From the NCBI GenBank assembly GCA_051294375.1, contig CM119270.1, forward strand, positions 16,690,824 to 16,754,823: DNA of 64,000 nucleotides, read 5' to 3'. The notes under the pieces were generated by a model. The model saw nothing but the letters and a program-made list of their open reading frames with translations. It did no database searches and had not been told where the DNA came from. A program made the position numbers and the translations under genes. Source of the stretch: Paraspadella gotoi (Eukaryota; Chaetognatha). Shown piece after piece: positions 19,359-30,680 of this stretch (its first letter is position 1; each line of letters starts with the position of its first letter).

Positions 19359-19999
19359 TCATCTCTCTCTCTTCTCTCTCTCTTCTCTCTCTCTCTTTCT
19401 CTTTCTCTAAGAAAAGGTGCTCTGCAGATTATCGTTTTTGGCCATCATGTTACGTTCGGCGCTCGGTGAATATAATTTACTGAACAAATACCATCTATCA
19501 TGTCGCGCTCATACTTTTTCCTATATTACGAGTACTTAAAATTTGTTCTGAAGTCCGTTACTAAAAAGAAACTACTACGCTATACCGCATAGATTTATCG
19601 CTAGATCACCCTCCGGCCACGCCTACCAAGCCGATGTTCTTTGTGCCAATCAGCATCGATCGTTTCGAGTTATTTTTTCCCCTCGATGAGAAAGCGAGAT
19701 TTCGATTGAACGTCACGGAATCCAAAGTTTTTCAAAACGCTTGAGCCATTTTTTCTCTACGAAAGAAATTCTCTCTATCTTTTTCTTGTCTTCTGCGGAA
19801 GAATGGATTGATTTGTTCATGCAAGTCGACATCCTACCCTCGGCCTTGTCTCGTCGTCCGTCGTCGTCGTGTGTAGTCGTCGGTTTTTTTACGTCTTTTC
19901 TAAAAAAATAAACGCTATTTTCTCGACCCACTATTTCTTTTTTGACAGTTTTCTCTTCTGGCAGAAGAAAAAAATGATCACCCTCGGGGGCCCTACCCT

Positions 20000-20001
20000 T
20001 T

Positions 20002-20032
<31 letters not shown>
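20000..20032 (+). repeat. (GTC)n microsatellite in block A
   Basis: About ten uninterrupted TCG units; a shorter and more broken tract lies at the same place in the copies at 42,005-42,035 and 48,780-48,815. Confidence 0.85.
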
Positions 20033-20859
20033 AGTGAAGAAAAAACAGTTCGCATGCGCTTTGATGTCATAATTGTGTTTTGGCAGATGAGGAAGAGAGA
20101 GAGGAAAGGAGAGCGAGAAGAGAGAGGTGAGAGAGAGAGGAAGAGGAGAGAGGAAGGAGAGATAGGAGAGGAGGAGAGAGGACGAGAGGAGAGTAGAGAT
20201 AGAGAGAGAGGAGGAGGAGAGAGAGAGAGAGATAAGTTAAGAACGAGGACCATAGAGGACAAAAAAGAATAAATGATTAACGGACTTTTGGGAATTAAGA
20301 GTCGGTGTGAAAGAGGTTCAGCATGAAAGAGGAAGATAGCAAAAGAGGAAGAAGAAGAAGCAGCGTTTAAAAAAGATCCATTTGTTCCCACGGATCAAAG
20401 AATCGCGTCGCTGGGAGATCAATCGCCCCAACCGGAAATGGAAGTTGACCTTGGATCAGGTGGGAGGAGTGGGAAGAGAGGGAGAGAGGAGAAGTGAGGA
20501 GGAAGGAGAGAGAGGGAAGGAGAGGGGTGTTAAAATTTTATCATATAGAGAATAACTGGAGAGAAAATAGCGTGATGAGATCTTTGCGAAAGGGAGGAAA
20601 TGCTGAGAAAAAGAACCGGGAGAGTGATTTAGAAGAAAATAGAATTGAAGGCAAAAGGAAGAAAAAATGAGAAAAAGAAAGAAAAATAGGAAAGAGGAAG
20701 GAAAAACATAAAAAAGAAAGAAGAAAGTGGAGAACGCGGTAGGAAGAAATATACGGGAAGGGGGAAAGTTTAAAAGAAAGGATGGAAACAAGAAGAAAAA
20801 GAAAAAAAAGAAAGGAAGAAAGAAACCAAAAGGGGAACGAGGAAAGAAAAGGAGGAAGA

Positions 20860-21515
20860 AAAGATTAAAAGGAAGAGAAAAAGCGGAGGGAGGAAAGGAA
20901 AAAGGAAAATGGAGAATTAAAAGAATAAAGAAAGAGGAAAGCGGCGGAGGAAAGTATATAGAAATTGGAAGAAGAAAAGAATAAAAAGAAAAGAGGAGAG
21001 CGGACGAAGGAAAAAAAAAGGGAAAATGGAGGAAAAAAAGAATAAAAGGAAAGAGGGGAAACAAGACGAGGAAAAGCAAAGGAAATGGAGGTAAGAAAAG
21101 AAGAGGCGGAAAGAGGAAGCGGACGGAGGAACGGAGAAGAAAATGGAGGTTAAGAAAAGAAGTAGGGGGGAAAAGAGGAAGCGGACGGAGGAAAGGAAAG
21201 GAAAATTGGCAGAAGAAAAGAAGTGAATGCAGGAAAGCGGAGACGGCGGGCAAGGAAAAGGAAAATGGAGGAAGAAAAGAATAAAGGAAAAGAGGAAGCG
21301 GTCACGGAGGAAAGGAGAAGGAAATGGGAAGAAAGAAATAAAGTAAAGAGGAAAGCGGACGGAGGAAAGGAAAAGGAAAATGGAGGAAGAAAATGGAGAG
21401 GATGAATAGAGGAAAGCGGACAGAGGAAAGGAGAAGGAAAATGGCAGAGGAAGAAAAAGAATTAAAAGGAAAAGGGGAAAGCAGACGGGAGGAAAGGAGA
21501 AGGAAATGGAGTTGA
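20860..21515 (+). repeat. Purine-rich minisatellite (~60 bp unit), block A copy 1
   Basis: Repeated units of the form AGCGGACGGAGGAAAGGA, AAAGGAAAATGGAGGAAG and AAAAGAATAAAAGGAAAAGA, about ten in tandem with indels. Nearly all purine on the plus strand. The long minus-strand open frames over it are by-products of the missing stop codons in pure pyrimidine sequence. Confidence 0.85.
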
Positions 21516-22789
21516 CCCCTTCGTAGGGTGAATCTCGTTTCATCATTTCCTTGGACGACGGGAGGACGAGCGGATCACGTGACTCGACCGCAAAAAACGC
21601 TGGTTCCGTTGACGGACCGAAGTTGAGAAGCGGAACGAGGGGGAATCGGGAATAGGCGGAGCGGGAAGTTGAGAGCGGTAGGAAGGGAAGCGGAGGAGAA
21701 AGAAGGTGAGGGGACGTTGGGGGGAGCGGAAAGAAGGGGGGTGATGAGATAAGAGAAGAGGGAGTTGGGGGGGGGCTGGGGGCGGTGCAGGGAGTTTTCA
21801 TTTAGTAAACAAATATTTTACCATAGTAGTTGCGGTTTCATAGTGGTATTGTACTGGTATTAGTAATAATAAAGGATTAGTATCATTATGGTAAAAATAA
21901 ATGTTGTTATATCCTTCAAATCATCATTTGTATGTGTTATTTAGAAGCTTTAATGTCATAGTCTGACGTCGTCGTCGTTCGTCGTCAGTCCTCGTTGTCC
22001 TTGTTTCGTCGTAGTCTACTGTTCCCAGTCATTTATCTCTTCACCCATCGTTAATGACGATTTCGCTTTTGTGCTCCACGCCAGAGAGGAGAGAGAGGAG
22101 AAGATGAGAAAGAGAGAGGGAGAGAGTTGTTGAAGCGAAGGCCGCCCGTGTAAAAAGTATTCTCTCTTCTCTCTCCCTCTCTCAAACCGGATTATGTTTC
22201 TCATCTTTTTAGTCGTTTTTTCTGTCATCATTAACATCATAAACATATACGTTATATTGTTCATGTTCATTATAACATGTATCGCCATATTACATTTAAC
22301 GACGGTCAATTTACATATATTTCTCATTTACCTGTCGGAATTCCTTTTATTCTCTAACGCCTTTATCGCATTTCCAACGAAACAAATACTTAACGCGCGA
22401 TGCGTCACACAGTTAACCACTTTTCGTTTCTTACCTGTAATTCTAACCCAACACTTACTACTTTCCAATTTGTGGTCTCGGTGGAAACCCACTTTTACCC
22501 GATTCACACCACCCTCACCAGTTCTCCACCCCACCTCTTCACCGCTCACAATTCGCCACCCCCTCGCGCCTTTCCGGTGATTCACAGTCGGGAGTCTCAG
22601 TCTCACGAGCAATTCCGCCTCGTGAACAAATTGCCACGTCGTCGTCGTCGTGTCGTCCGTCTCGTCTTTTCCACGCACGCACCATTGAAAACCAATCGCC
22701 ATTTGAAAACTACACCAATGAAGGACTCGGCCGCTGTAATTGCGTCCAACGATGGAGGGTTTTTCGCTCGCTCGCTGTGAGATGAAGGG

Positions 22790-23200
22790 GATTCAGGGGA
22801 TATTATGGGGACTTATTGCGTCGGCGGGGGATAAAAAGGGATGAAGGGGATAAATGGGGATTTTTCGTTTGAGTGGGAAAAGGAAAGGGATGAGGGAATA
22901 AATGGGGATATTTCGTGACTGAAGAGAGGAACAGGGCATAGAGGGATAAATGGGGGTATTTCGTCTGCGGACGGGATAAAAAGAGAATGAGGGGATTTAA
23001 ATGGGGATTTTCGTTGGAGGGGAAGGAACAGGATGAGGGAATAAATGGGGATACTTCGTTGACTGGAGAGGAAGGGATGAGGGGATAATCATGTGGATAT
23101 TCGTCGGCGGGGAGATAAAAAGAGAGAGGGATAATGGGGATTTCCGGTTGGATGGGGGAAAAAAAAGAAGAAGGGGAAAAAAAAAAGGGGTGATGAGGGA
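22790..23200 (+). repeat. GGGATAAATGGGGATATTTCG minisatellite
   Basis: About seven units of 50-60 bp, each with GATGAGGGGATAAATGGGGA followed by TTTCGT and a variable G-rich spacer. The matching right-arm location (30,170-30,540) is mostly N, so it probably did not assemble. Confidence 0.8.
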
Positions 23201-23823
23201 TAAATGGGATATGTTCGCGTAGATTGAGACGACGGGGACGGTGGGGGTCGATTTTGCCTTGGGGATTTTATCGTATTGGTGTATTTTAAAACGAAGGGCG
23301 AGATTAAATGGTTTTTAACTAAGTTTCTTTGTAAAAAGATTGAGATAGAATTTTGGGAAAAGGAAGAAAGGAAAAGGACAAAAAAAAGGAAAAATACGGA
23401 GAAAGAGCGGAACGAAGAAGAACAGAAAGGAGAGAGTTGAAAGAGATAGAGAGATAGTTTTTAGTATGAAAAAATATCGTTCTTCGTACAGAAGATATTT
23501 TTCATTTTTTTTTTTAAATTGAAAACAATGAATCTCGTTTTTTTTAAAATTTTTAAATTTTTTTTTTTTACCCTTAGTGGCTTGTGTTGGTATCAATGAA
23601 TGAAACCTCTGTTGATTCGAATAAAGCACGGCGACATAGATTAGGAAAAAAAAAAAAGGACAAGAAAAAAAATGCAATAACGACTCACGAGATGACAACA
23701 AAAACAACAATAATAATTGAATAATTGATATCTTATTCAACAAAACAGACACAACAACCGTAAAAGTAACTAGCAAATCTTGAGTCGCTTTTCAGCGTGA
23801 GGTTTCTTAATCTCTATGGGAGC

Positions 23824-23857
<34 letters not shown>

Positions 23858-24369
23858 ATGATGAGAAGCTTTGTTGTCCGTCGGTTTCGGATGCTAAACT
23901 CGTGAAAAAGGAGGTTCGGAATAAAGGACTGTATATGTATGACGAATAATGATCGAGGGTAAGAGGAGCTAGGAGCGAGCAGCAGGGAGGAGAGGGAGGA
24001 ATATTAATTCTGCGAGGAGAGGAATCAGGGATGGAAGTTACGGAATAGTTAAAAAGAGTATTTTAAATATTAGGTACAACTACTTACGGTGAATATATGT
24101 TGAAAAAAATTGCGAAGGTTACACACTAAATGAAAAATTAATAATAATTAAGAATAGATTGGATATTCAAAAGCCGGTGGAGTAAATGATTAGATAGCGA
24201 TTAAAGAGAATGCTCGATGCGCTGAAGCAGCTTGAGAAAAAAGGGGAGGGCAGAGTGAAAGAAGGAAAGAAGTAAGGAAACAGCTAGTGGAAAAGGAGAA
24301 GAGGAAAAGGAGGAGATAAATCTGAAAAGGAGTCAGTTAATACGCGTCATACGCGGGTGTATCAGGCTT

Positions 24370-24720
24370 CGAAGGAGGAAAGGGGGAAGAACAGGGGGAG
24401 GAAATAGGGAGTAAGAGGAGGAAAGATTGGAGGAAAGGGGGAGGAAAGGGGGGGAAAGGAGGGAGGAAAGAGGAGGAAAGCAGAGGGAAAGAGGGAGGTA
24501 AGAGAGGGGAGAGGAGGGGAGGAAATAGTGGGGACAAGGGTTGAGGAAAGGAATGGGAGGAAAGAGAGGAAGGGGGAGAACACGGGGGAGGAAAAGAGGG
24601 AGGAAAGGAGAGGAAGGAGAAAAGAAGAGGAGGAGAGGAGGGAAAGGGAAGGAAAGAGGAGGAAAGGAGGTAGGAAACGGGAGGGAGAAGAGGGGACCGG
24701 CTTATTCGGCGGGTAAAAAG
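24370..24720 (+). repeat. GGAGGAAAG purine tract
   Basis: Dense GGGAGGAAAGAGG-type units with no other structure. The counterpart in the right arm is the N run 29,020-29,157 and its flanks. Confidence 0.75.
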
Positions 24721-25033
24721 GGAAAAAAAAAAAAATAGGGAAAAGAAAGGAAAATTGGGGGACCGAGATGACAACAGGGAGAAAAATATAAAAAGAAGAA
24801 GAAAAATTTAAACAAACAAAATACGCTGCAGTGCTCAAATTAGGAGGAAAAAAGGGAAAATGGGGGACATTCCTTAAGTATAAAAACGCAGTCGGGGAAC
24901 TAATTAAACTTAATTTTAACCAATTTAAACTAATTTTTAAAACTAAAACACTTATTACCCAAAATTTGGTTAGAAAAAATGCTTTCTCGAGGGGTTGTTC
25001 AACATCACCGCTTAAAAACCTCGGCGTTTCAGT

Positions 25034-26509
25034 TTAAAGGCCCTGGGATCAACGGCCAAAAAGTTATAATTTAAGGGATTAAATAAAAAGCTTGGTATTC
25101 GAAAGTTAGGAGGTCCAGGGTTGGATTTCTGAAGAAATGTAATTTCAACTTTTATTCTTTCTCTCAATCCATTGCTGTTTTTTCGGAATTTATATTAACT
25201 ATATTAAAAATTAAAAGGAAACCTTTCGAAAAAAGAGTTGCGGCGCCCCCCCGCACAACGGGTGCTTAAGCGGGATTTTCCATGGGAATTTTACATAAAA
25301 ATTTATTTACCTTGAGGGAACAAGGGGTTTCCAATTTTTCTTATTGAGGGAGTGATTTTCAAATTCACTTATATTCTTTATAAGAAAAAAAAAGAATAAG
25401 AAATTTTGGCATTAAATTCTTTTTATATCTGGTGAAAAAAAAATAGTAAAACATTTTCCAAAATTCCCTCTCATAGGAATTTTCCCACCCCTTATCCACT
25501 TTAAATAATTTAGGTTTATTTTTATTTTTCCAAACGGTTTTTTTAACTCCAACTTCTTTTTTTGTTTATTTTATTTTATTATTTTTCTGGTTTTCTAGAT
25601 ATTTAACAGAAACTGAAGTCGAAAGCAAAGAAACTTTAAAATCGATACGCTTTTCCGAAATCATTTATTTTCTAGTTTAAATGATGGCTGGGGCTTTTAA
25701 CCGATCTTTAAGTTTTATTCCAAATTTTGTACCAATTTTTTTAAAATAAACAATGGTGGTGGCTGGGGAAAGCAGTCAGGTAAAACCAAGGGAGGAATGC
25801 TTGCAAAAGTGATTTTTATTTTTTTCAGGTTTCTGTTTTTGAACCAGCTTTGGAAAAACCTGGGGACACGGAAATTTTAGAAATGTTGCAACAATCGCAG
25901 GAGGGCATGAGGGTTGGTATTTGTCTGTGGAAATCTGTGGGCAGTCGAGGGGCATCATTGAGGGTGTTATCCAAAAGTGGACCCAACTTCCAGGATTGCC
26001 AGGACGAATTCTTTTGAATATTTTAAATTTTACAAATTTTAATTCATTCTTTTTTTGTAAATAAAAGATGATAATAAACCATCCTTCATATAAAGGCCTT
26101 TTCTTGCCTCCCTCTCTCTACATAAGACGTTTATGTTTTCATCATTAATTGATTTCTAATAACCATAAATTGGAATGTGGACCTTGGTCTTTAAGTTTGT
26201 TAGTTAGTATTACCCACTTGAGGTAGGTGCTGTTAAATTGAAAAAAAAAAAAATTAAAAATTTGCGGTTTTAAAAGATGGACTTACCGTGGGTTGGATGA
26301 ATTTTTAAGGGTTCTTGATAAAAAGCCCCAAAAAATGCCCCGATTTAGTATGCCCTCTTGAAGCTTTTAAACCTTAATCAAATTTAAGAGTTTTTTTTTT
26401 GGAAACATGGGAGGGGAATTTACCCTTTTTTCTTTGACTCATAAATTAATAATTGTAACAAAGGGCTTTATGCATTTGTCTTGTTTTGAATTGATCCCAG
26501 GCCTTTTAA
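25034..26509. mobile_element. 1.47-kb TTAA-flanked element with terminal inverted repeats (piggyBac-like, non-autonomous)
   Basis: Seen: TTAA at 25,034-25,037 followed by AGGCCCTGGGATCAA, and at the other end TTGATCCCAGGCCTT followed by TTAA at 26,506-26,509. The ends are inverted repeats of 14-15 bp with one base difference. The other two copies of this locus (28,640 region and 3,100 region) lack the insert; the former reads CAGTTAAAAC at the junction, an empty TTAA site. Known: TTAA duplication is the hallmark of piggyBac transposition. The interior has no transposase-like open frame, so it is probably a deletion derivative mobilised in trans. Confidence 0.75.
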
Positions 26510-27344
26510 AGACGGAGGTTTTTGGGGAAACGAGGAAAAACTTAGTTTTGACTTTTGGACACGTTAGGGCCGTCATACAACCTGAGACCGGCAAGATTTA
26601 AGGTATGAACAAGGGGCGGGACGGTGGCCGGGGGGATATTTGGTTTCCAAAATTTTTTGAAAATTATTCGAAAAGGTAAACAAGGTTAAACCGGAACCGA
26701 AAGAGTCAATAAAACCTGGCCTCTGGTTCCGGGATCCCGATGCAGGGGGCAGGAGGACGGGCCCCAAAGGCAACGGCTCCCCCCTTGTCCCCCCCCGCGC
26801 CTCCCCCCCAAAATGAATAAAATCGGTTCCAATTTTGGGGAAAGAAAAACGAAAGGACGTAACTTTAAAATTTGGAGAATCAGCGCCGGCTTCGTCCCCC
26901 CACCATTCTTCAAAGAAAAAAAAAAAATTTGGAGGAACACCAAATTTTTTACAATTTTTAATGGAAAGAATATTTTAAAATTCGAAATTTTTCCGAAAGC
27001 TATTTCAGATTTTTGTGTGCGGGGAAGGGAAGGGGAAAGGATCGGAGGGGAAAGGAATAGGGGGAAGGAGAGAGAGAGAGAAGAAGAGAGAGGAAAAGAG
27101 ACGAGAGAGAGAGAGAGAAGAGAGAGAGAAAAGGAGAGAGAGAAGATGAAGTTGCAGGGATGAGGGGTTGAGATCCGGGTCCCGTAAGGTCTCCGGGTTA
27201 ATTTGAAAAAGGAAATTTGGTCTACGGAAAAGAAGAGAGGGAAAAAAAAAGAAAAAAAAAGGAAAGAAAAGGCAAAAAAAAAAAGGGAAAGGGGGCCGGA
27301 TGGGAGGAGACGAGAAAAAAATTGGAAAGGGGCCCATAAAATTG

Positions 27345-28192
27345 TGTTGAATTTAAAACATTAGGACGGTTTGTTTGGGTTGTTATTTTAAATGATTTTT
27401 ATTCATTTAAAGAAAATTGGAAAAATATGAACTTCAAGTTGAGGGTCATAAAGGAATTAAATTACTTTTTTTCAAAGGCTTTTCTTTTTTTTTTAATTAC
27501 ACCCGTCTTGGGGATGACTAAAAAATTTTCTCTCTGTTTGTCTCTTCCTTCCTCTCTCTCTCTTCCTCTTCTTCTCTTCTTTCTCTTCTCTCTCGGGTTC
27601 TCTCTCTCCTTGCTTTCTCTGTTCTTGCTTCTCCTCATTCTCTCTTCTCCTCTCTGCTCTCTTCTCTCTCTCTCCTCTTTTCTTCTTCTGCCTGGAGCAA
27701 ATCCCAAGCTTGTTCTACTTTCATTATGTTTCTTCACAGAGTGCACTTTGGTTTTTTTTACGACAACCACAAATACTTTCCTTCTCCAAACCCTATTTTT
27801 TGCCTTTCTGTCTCTTCTCTCTCTTCTTCTCTCTTCTTTCTTCTTCTCGGTCTCTGCCTTCTCCTCTCCTCTTCTTTCTTCTCTCTCTGCTCGTCTCTCT
27901 GTCTCTCTCTCTCTCTCTAACTTCCAATCTACAATAATTGAATCTCGAGTGGTTGTTTCTCTTTGTTTGGTTCTCTTTCGCTTGTCTTCTTTTCGGCTTC
28001 GCGTTGTTTCCTCGAATTTTCTGCTCCTCGTTCCCAAAAGGGAGACTGCGCGGTTCTTTTACTTTCTTTCTTCTCTTTCTCTTCCTCTGCTCTTCTTCTC
28101 TCTCCTACTCTTTCTCTTTCTCCTCTCTCTCTCCTTTCTCTTTCTCTCTCTCTCTCCCCTTTTTCCCAGGACGGGCCGGCTGGCTTATCCTC
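27345..28192. other. Palindrome spacer, CT-rich
   Basis: Between the two B arms: an AT-rich start, then a long run of CT-rich sequence to the 25-N gap at 28,193-28,217. Open frames on the plus strand are Ser/Leu/Phe-rich by-products. Confidence 0.6.
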
Positions 28193-28726
28193 NNNNNNNN
28201 NNNNNNNNNNNNNNNNNTCCTTCCCGCACACAAAATTTGAATTAGCTTCGAAAATTGAATTTAAAAATATTCTTTCCATTAAAATTTGTCAAAAAATTTG
28301 TGTTCCCAATTTTTTTTTTTCTTGAAGAGTGGGGACGAAGCGGCTGATCTCAATTTTAAGTTTAACGTCTTTCGTTTTCTTCCCAAAATTGGAAACCGAT
28401 TTTTTTTGGGGGGGAGGCGAGGGGGGGACAGGGGCAGCGTTGCTTTGGGCGTCACCTGCAGCGTCGGAACGGATCAGAGGCAAAGTTTATTGACTCCGTT
28501 CGGTTTACTTGTTTACCTTTCGATAAAATTTCAAAATTTGGACCAATATGCGGCAACGTACCGCCTTGTCATCTTAATCCTTGCCGGTCTCAGTTGAATG
28601 ACGGGCTAACGTGTCAATCAAACTAAGTTTTCCTCGTTTTCAAACTCGTTTTAACTGACGCGAGTTTAGCGGTGATGTTGACAACCCCTCGAGAAACATT
28701 TTCCAACAAAGTTTGGTAATACGTGT

Positions 28727-28776
28727 TAGTTTTAAATTAGTTAAATTAGTTAAATTAGTTAAATTAGTTAAATTAG
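28727..28776 (+). repeat. (AAATTAGTT)n tandem repeat
   Basis: About five 9-bp units. The copies at 3,267-3,290 and 24,900-24,945 have fewer or degenerate units, so the repeat number differs between copies. Confidence 0.85.
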
Positions 28777-30636
28777 TCCGACTGCGTTTAAACTTTAAGG
28801 AATGTCCAAATTTTCCCTTTTTTTTCCTTCTATTGAGCTGCAGCGTAATTTTGTTGTTAAATTTCTTCTTCTTATTATTTTTTCTCCCTTTGTCTCTCGT
28901 CCCATTTCCTTTCTTTTCCTATTTTTTTCCTTTTACGCAAAGTCGCCCTCGTTCCTCCGTTTTCTACCCTCTTTCCTTCCTCTTTCCCCTCCTTTCCTCC
29001 CCTCTTCCTCCCTCTTTCCNNNNNNNNNNNNNNNNNNNNNNNNNNNNNNNNNNNNNNNNNNNNNNNNNNNNNNNNNNNNNNNNNNNNNNNNNNNNNNNNN
29101 NNNNNNNNNNNNNNNNNNNNNNNNNNNNNNNNNNNNNNNNNNNNNNNNNNNNNNNNNTCTCCTTTTCCTCTGTTTTCTTACTTCTTTCCTTCTTTCACTC
29201 TGCCTCCTTTTTCTCAGCTGCTTCAGCGCATCGAGCATTTTTTAATCGCTATCAATCATTACTTCCCACGGCTTTTGATAATCAATCATTCTTAATTATT
29301 ATTAATTTTTCATTTAGTGTGTATCCTTCAATTTTTCACAATATCATCCGTAAGTAGTTGTACCTAATTTAATATCTTTACTATTTCCTAACTTCCTCCC
29401 TGATTCCTCTCCTCGCAGATTAATATTCCCTCCCTCTCCTCCTCCTCCTCCTCCTCCTCCTCCTCTTCCCTCTCACTTATCTTCATACATATCAGTCTTT
29501 ATTTCTCGAACCTCCTTTTCACGAGTTCACATCCGAACCGACGACAACAAAGCTTCTCATCTTCCTCTTCCTCCTCTTCCTCCTCCTCCTCCTCTTCCTG
29601 CTCCCATAGAGATTAGAGAACATCACGCTGAAAGCGACTCAGATTTGCAAGTTACTTTTACGTTGTTGTTGTTCTTGTTTTTGTTGATAATGATATCATT
29701 ATCATTATTATTGTTGTTTTTGTTGTCATCTCGGTGAGTCGTTATTGCATTTTTTTTCCTTGTCCTTTTTTTTTTCCTAATCTATTCGCGCTTTTATTCG
29801 AATGCAACAAGGTTCATTCATTATTACCAAACACAATGCCACTAAGACTAAAAAAAATTTTAAAATGTTAAATAAAAACAATTCATTGTTTTCATTTAAA
29901 AAAAAATATGAAAAATATATCTTACGAGAACGATATTTTTCATACTAAAAACTCTCTCTCTATCTCTTTCACTCTCTCCTTTCTTTCTCTTCGTTTCCGC
30001 TCTTTCTTCGTATTTTCCTTTTTTTTTTCCTTTTCCTTTCTATCCTTTTCCCAAAATTTCTATCTCATCTTTTACAAAGAAACTTAGTTAAAACCATTTC
30101 TCGCCCTTCGTTTAAAATACCCAATCGATAAAATCCCCAAGGCAAATCCCCCCACCGTCCCGTCGTCTCAATACGCGAACATATCCCCATTTATCCCCTC
30201 ATCCCTTTCCTCTCCCNNNNNNNNNNNNNNNNNNNNNNNNNNNNNNNNNNNNNNNNNNNNNNNNNNNNNNNNNNNNNNNNNNNNNNNNNNNNNNNNNNNN
30301 NNNNNNNNNNNNNNNNNNNNNNNNNNNNNNNNNNNNNNNNNNNNNNNNNNNNNNNNNNNNNNNNNNNNNNNNNNNNNNNNNNNNNNNNNNNNNNNNNNNN
30401 NNNNNNNNNNNNNNNNNNNNNNNNNNNNNNNNNNNNNNNNNNNNNNNNNNNNNNNNNNNNNNNNNNNNNNNNNNNNNNNNNNNNNCCCCGCCGACGAATA
30501 AGTCCCCATTATATCCCCTGATCCCCTTTTCATCTCCCGCCGCGAGCGAAAAACCTCCTCGTTGGACGCATTACGAGCGCCGAGTCTTCATGGTGTAGTT
30601 TTCAATGGCGATTGTTTCATGGTGCGTGCGTGGAAA

Positions 30637-30679
<43 letters not shown>

Positions 30680-30680
30680 T
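30637..30680 (+). repeat. (GAC)n microsatellite
   Basis: About fourteen perfect units. The left-arm counterpart near 22,640-22,652 has only four or so (as GTC). Confidence 0.85.

Larger units (their letters stand above)
19290..22280 (+). repeat. Block A, copy 1
   Basis: Begins in a CT tract, then TCTCTAAGAAAAG, TTTTTGGCCA..ATGTTACG, GGCGCTCG and the CGAGTACT block. These align in order with 40,620-44,200, and with 46,525-49,196 inverted. Further shared landmarks are a GTC tract, a GA-rich tract, the ATCCGTTGTTCCCACGGATC-like block, a purine minisatellite, GTTGACCCCTTCG and TCGTCGTCGTTCGTCGTC. The copies differ by frequent one-base indels. There is no supported gene. Confidence 0.82.
22280..27340 (-). 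repeat. Block B, left arm of palindrome (with an inserted element)
   Basis: The reverse complement aligns with 28,215-31,025: 22,280-22,720 with 30,590-31,025, 23,200-23,800 with 29,640-30,100, 23,800-24,000 with 29,400-29,600, 24,180-24,600 with 28,900-29,260, 24,830-25,035 with 28,640-28,870, and 26,510-27,010 with 28,215-28,640. The 1.47-kb stretch between the last two is an insertion. Confidence 0.8.

Noticed and set aside
24337-24838. Two overlapping minus-strand open frames rich in Ser/Phe/Pro
   Set aside because: By-products of the GGAGGAAAG tract. Both overlapping frames are equally open, which real coding sequence would not show.
27427-28245. 272-codon plus-strand open frame (signal-peptide-like start, Leu/Ser/Phe-rich)
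   Set aside because: CT-rich simple sequence that runs into a gap. The opposite strand and the other frames are also open.
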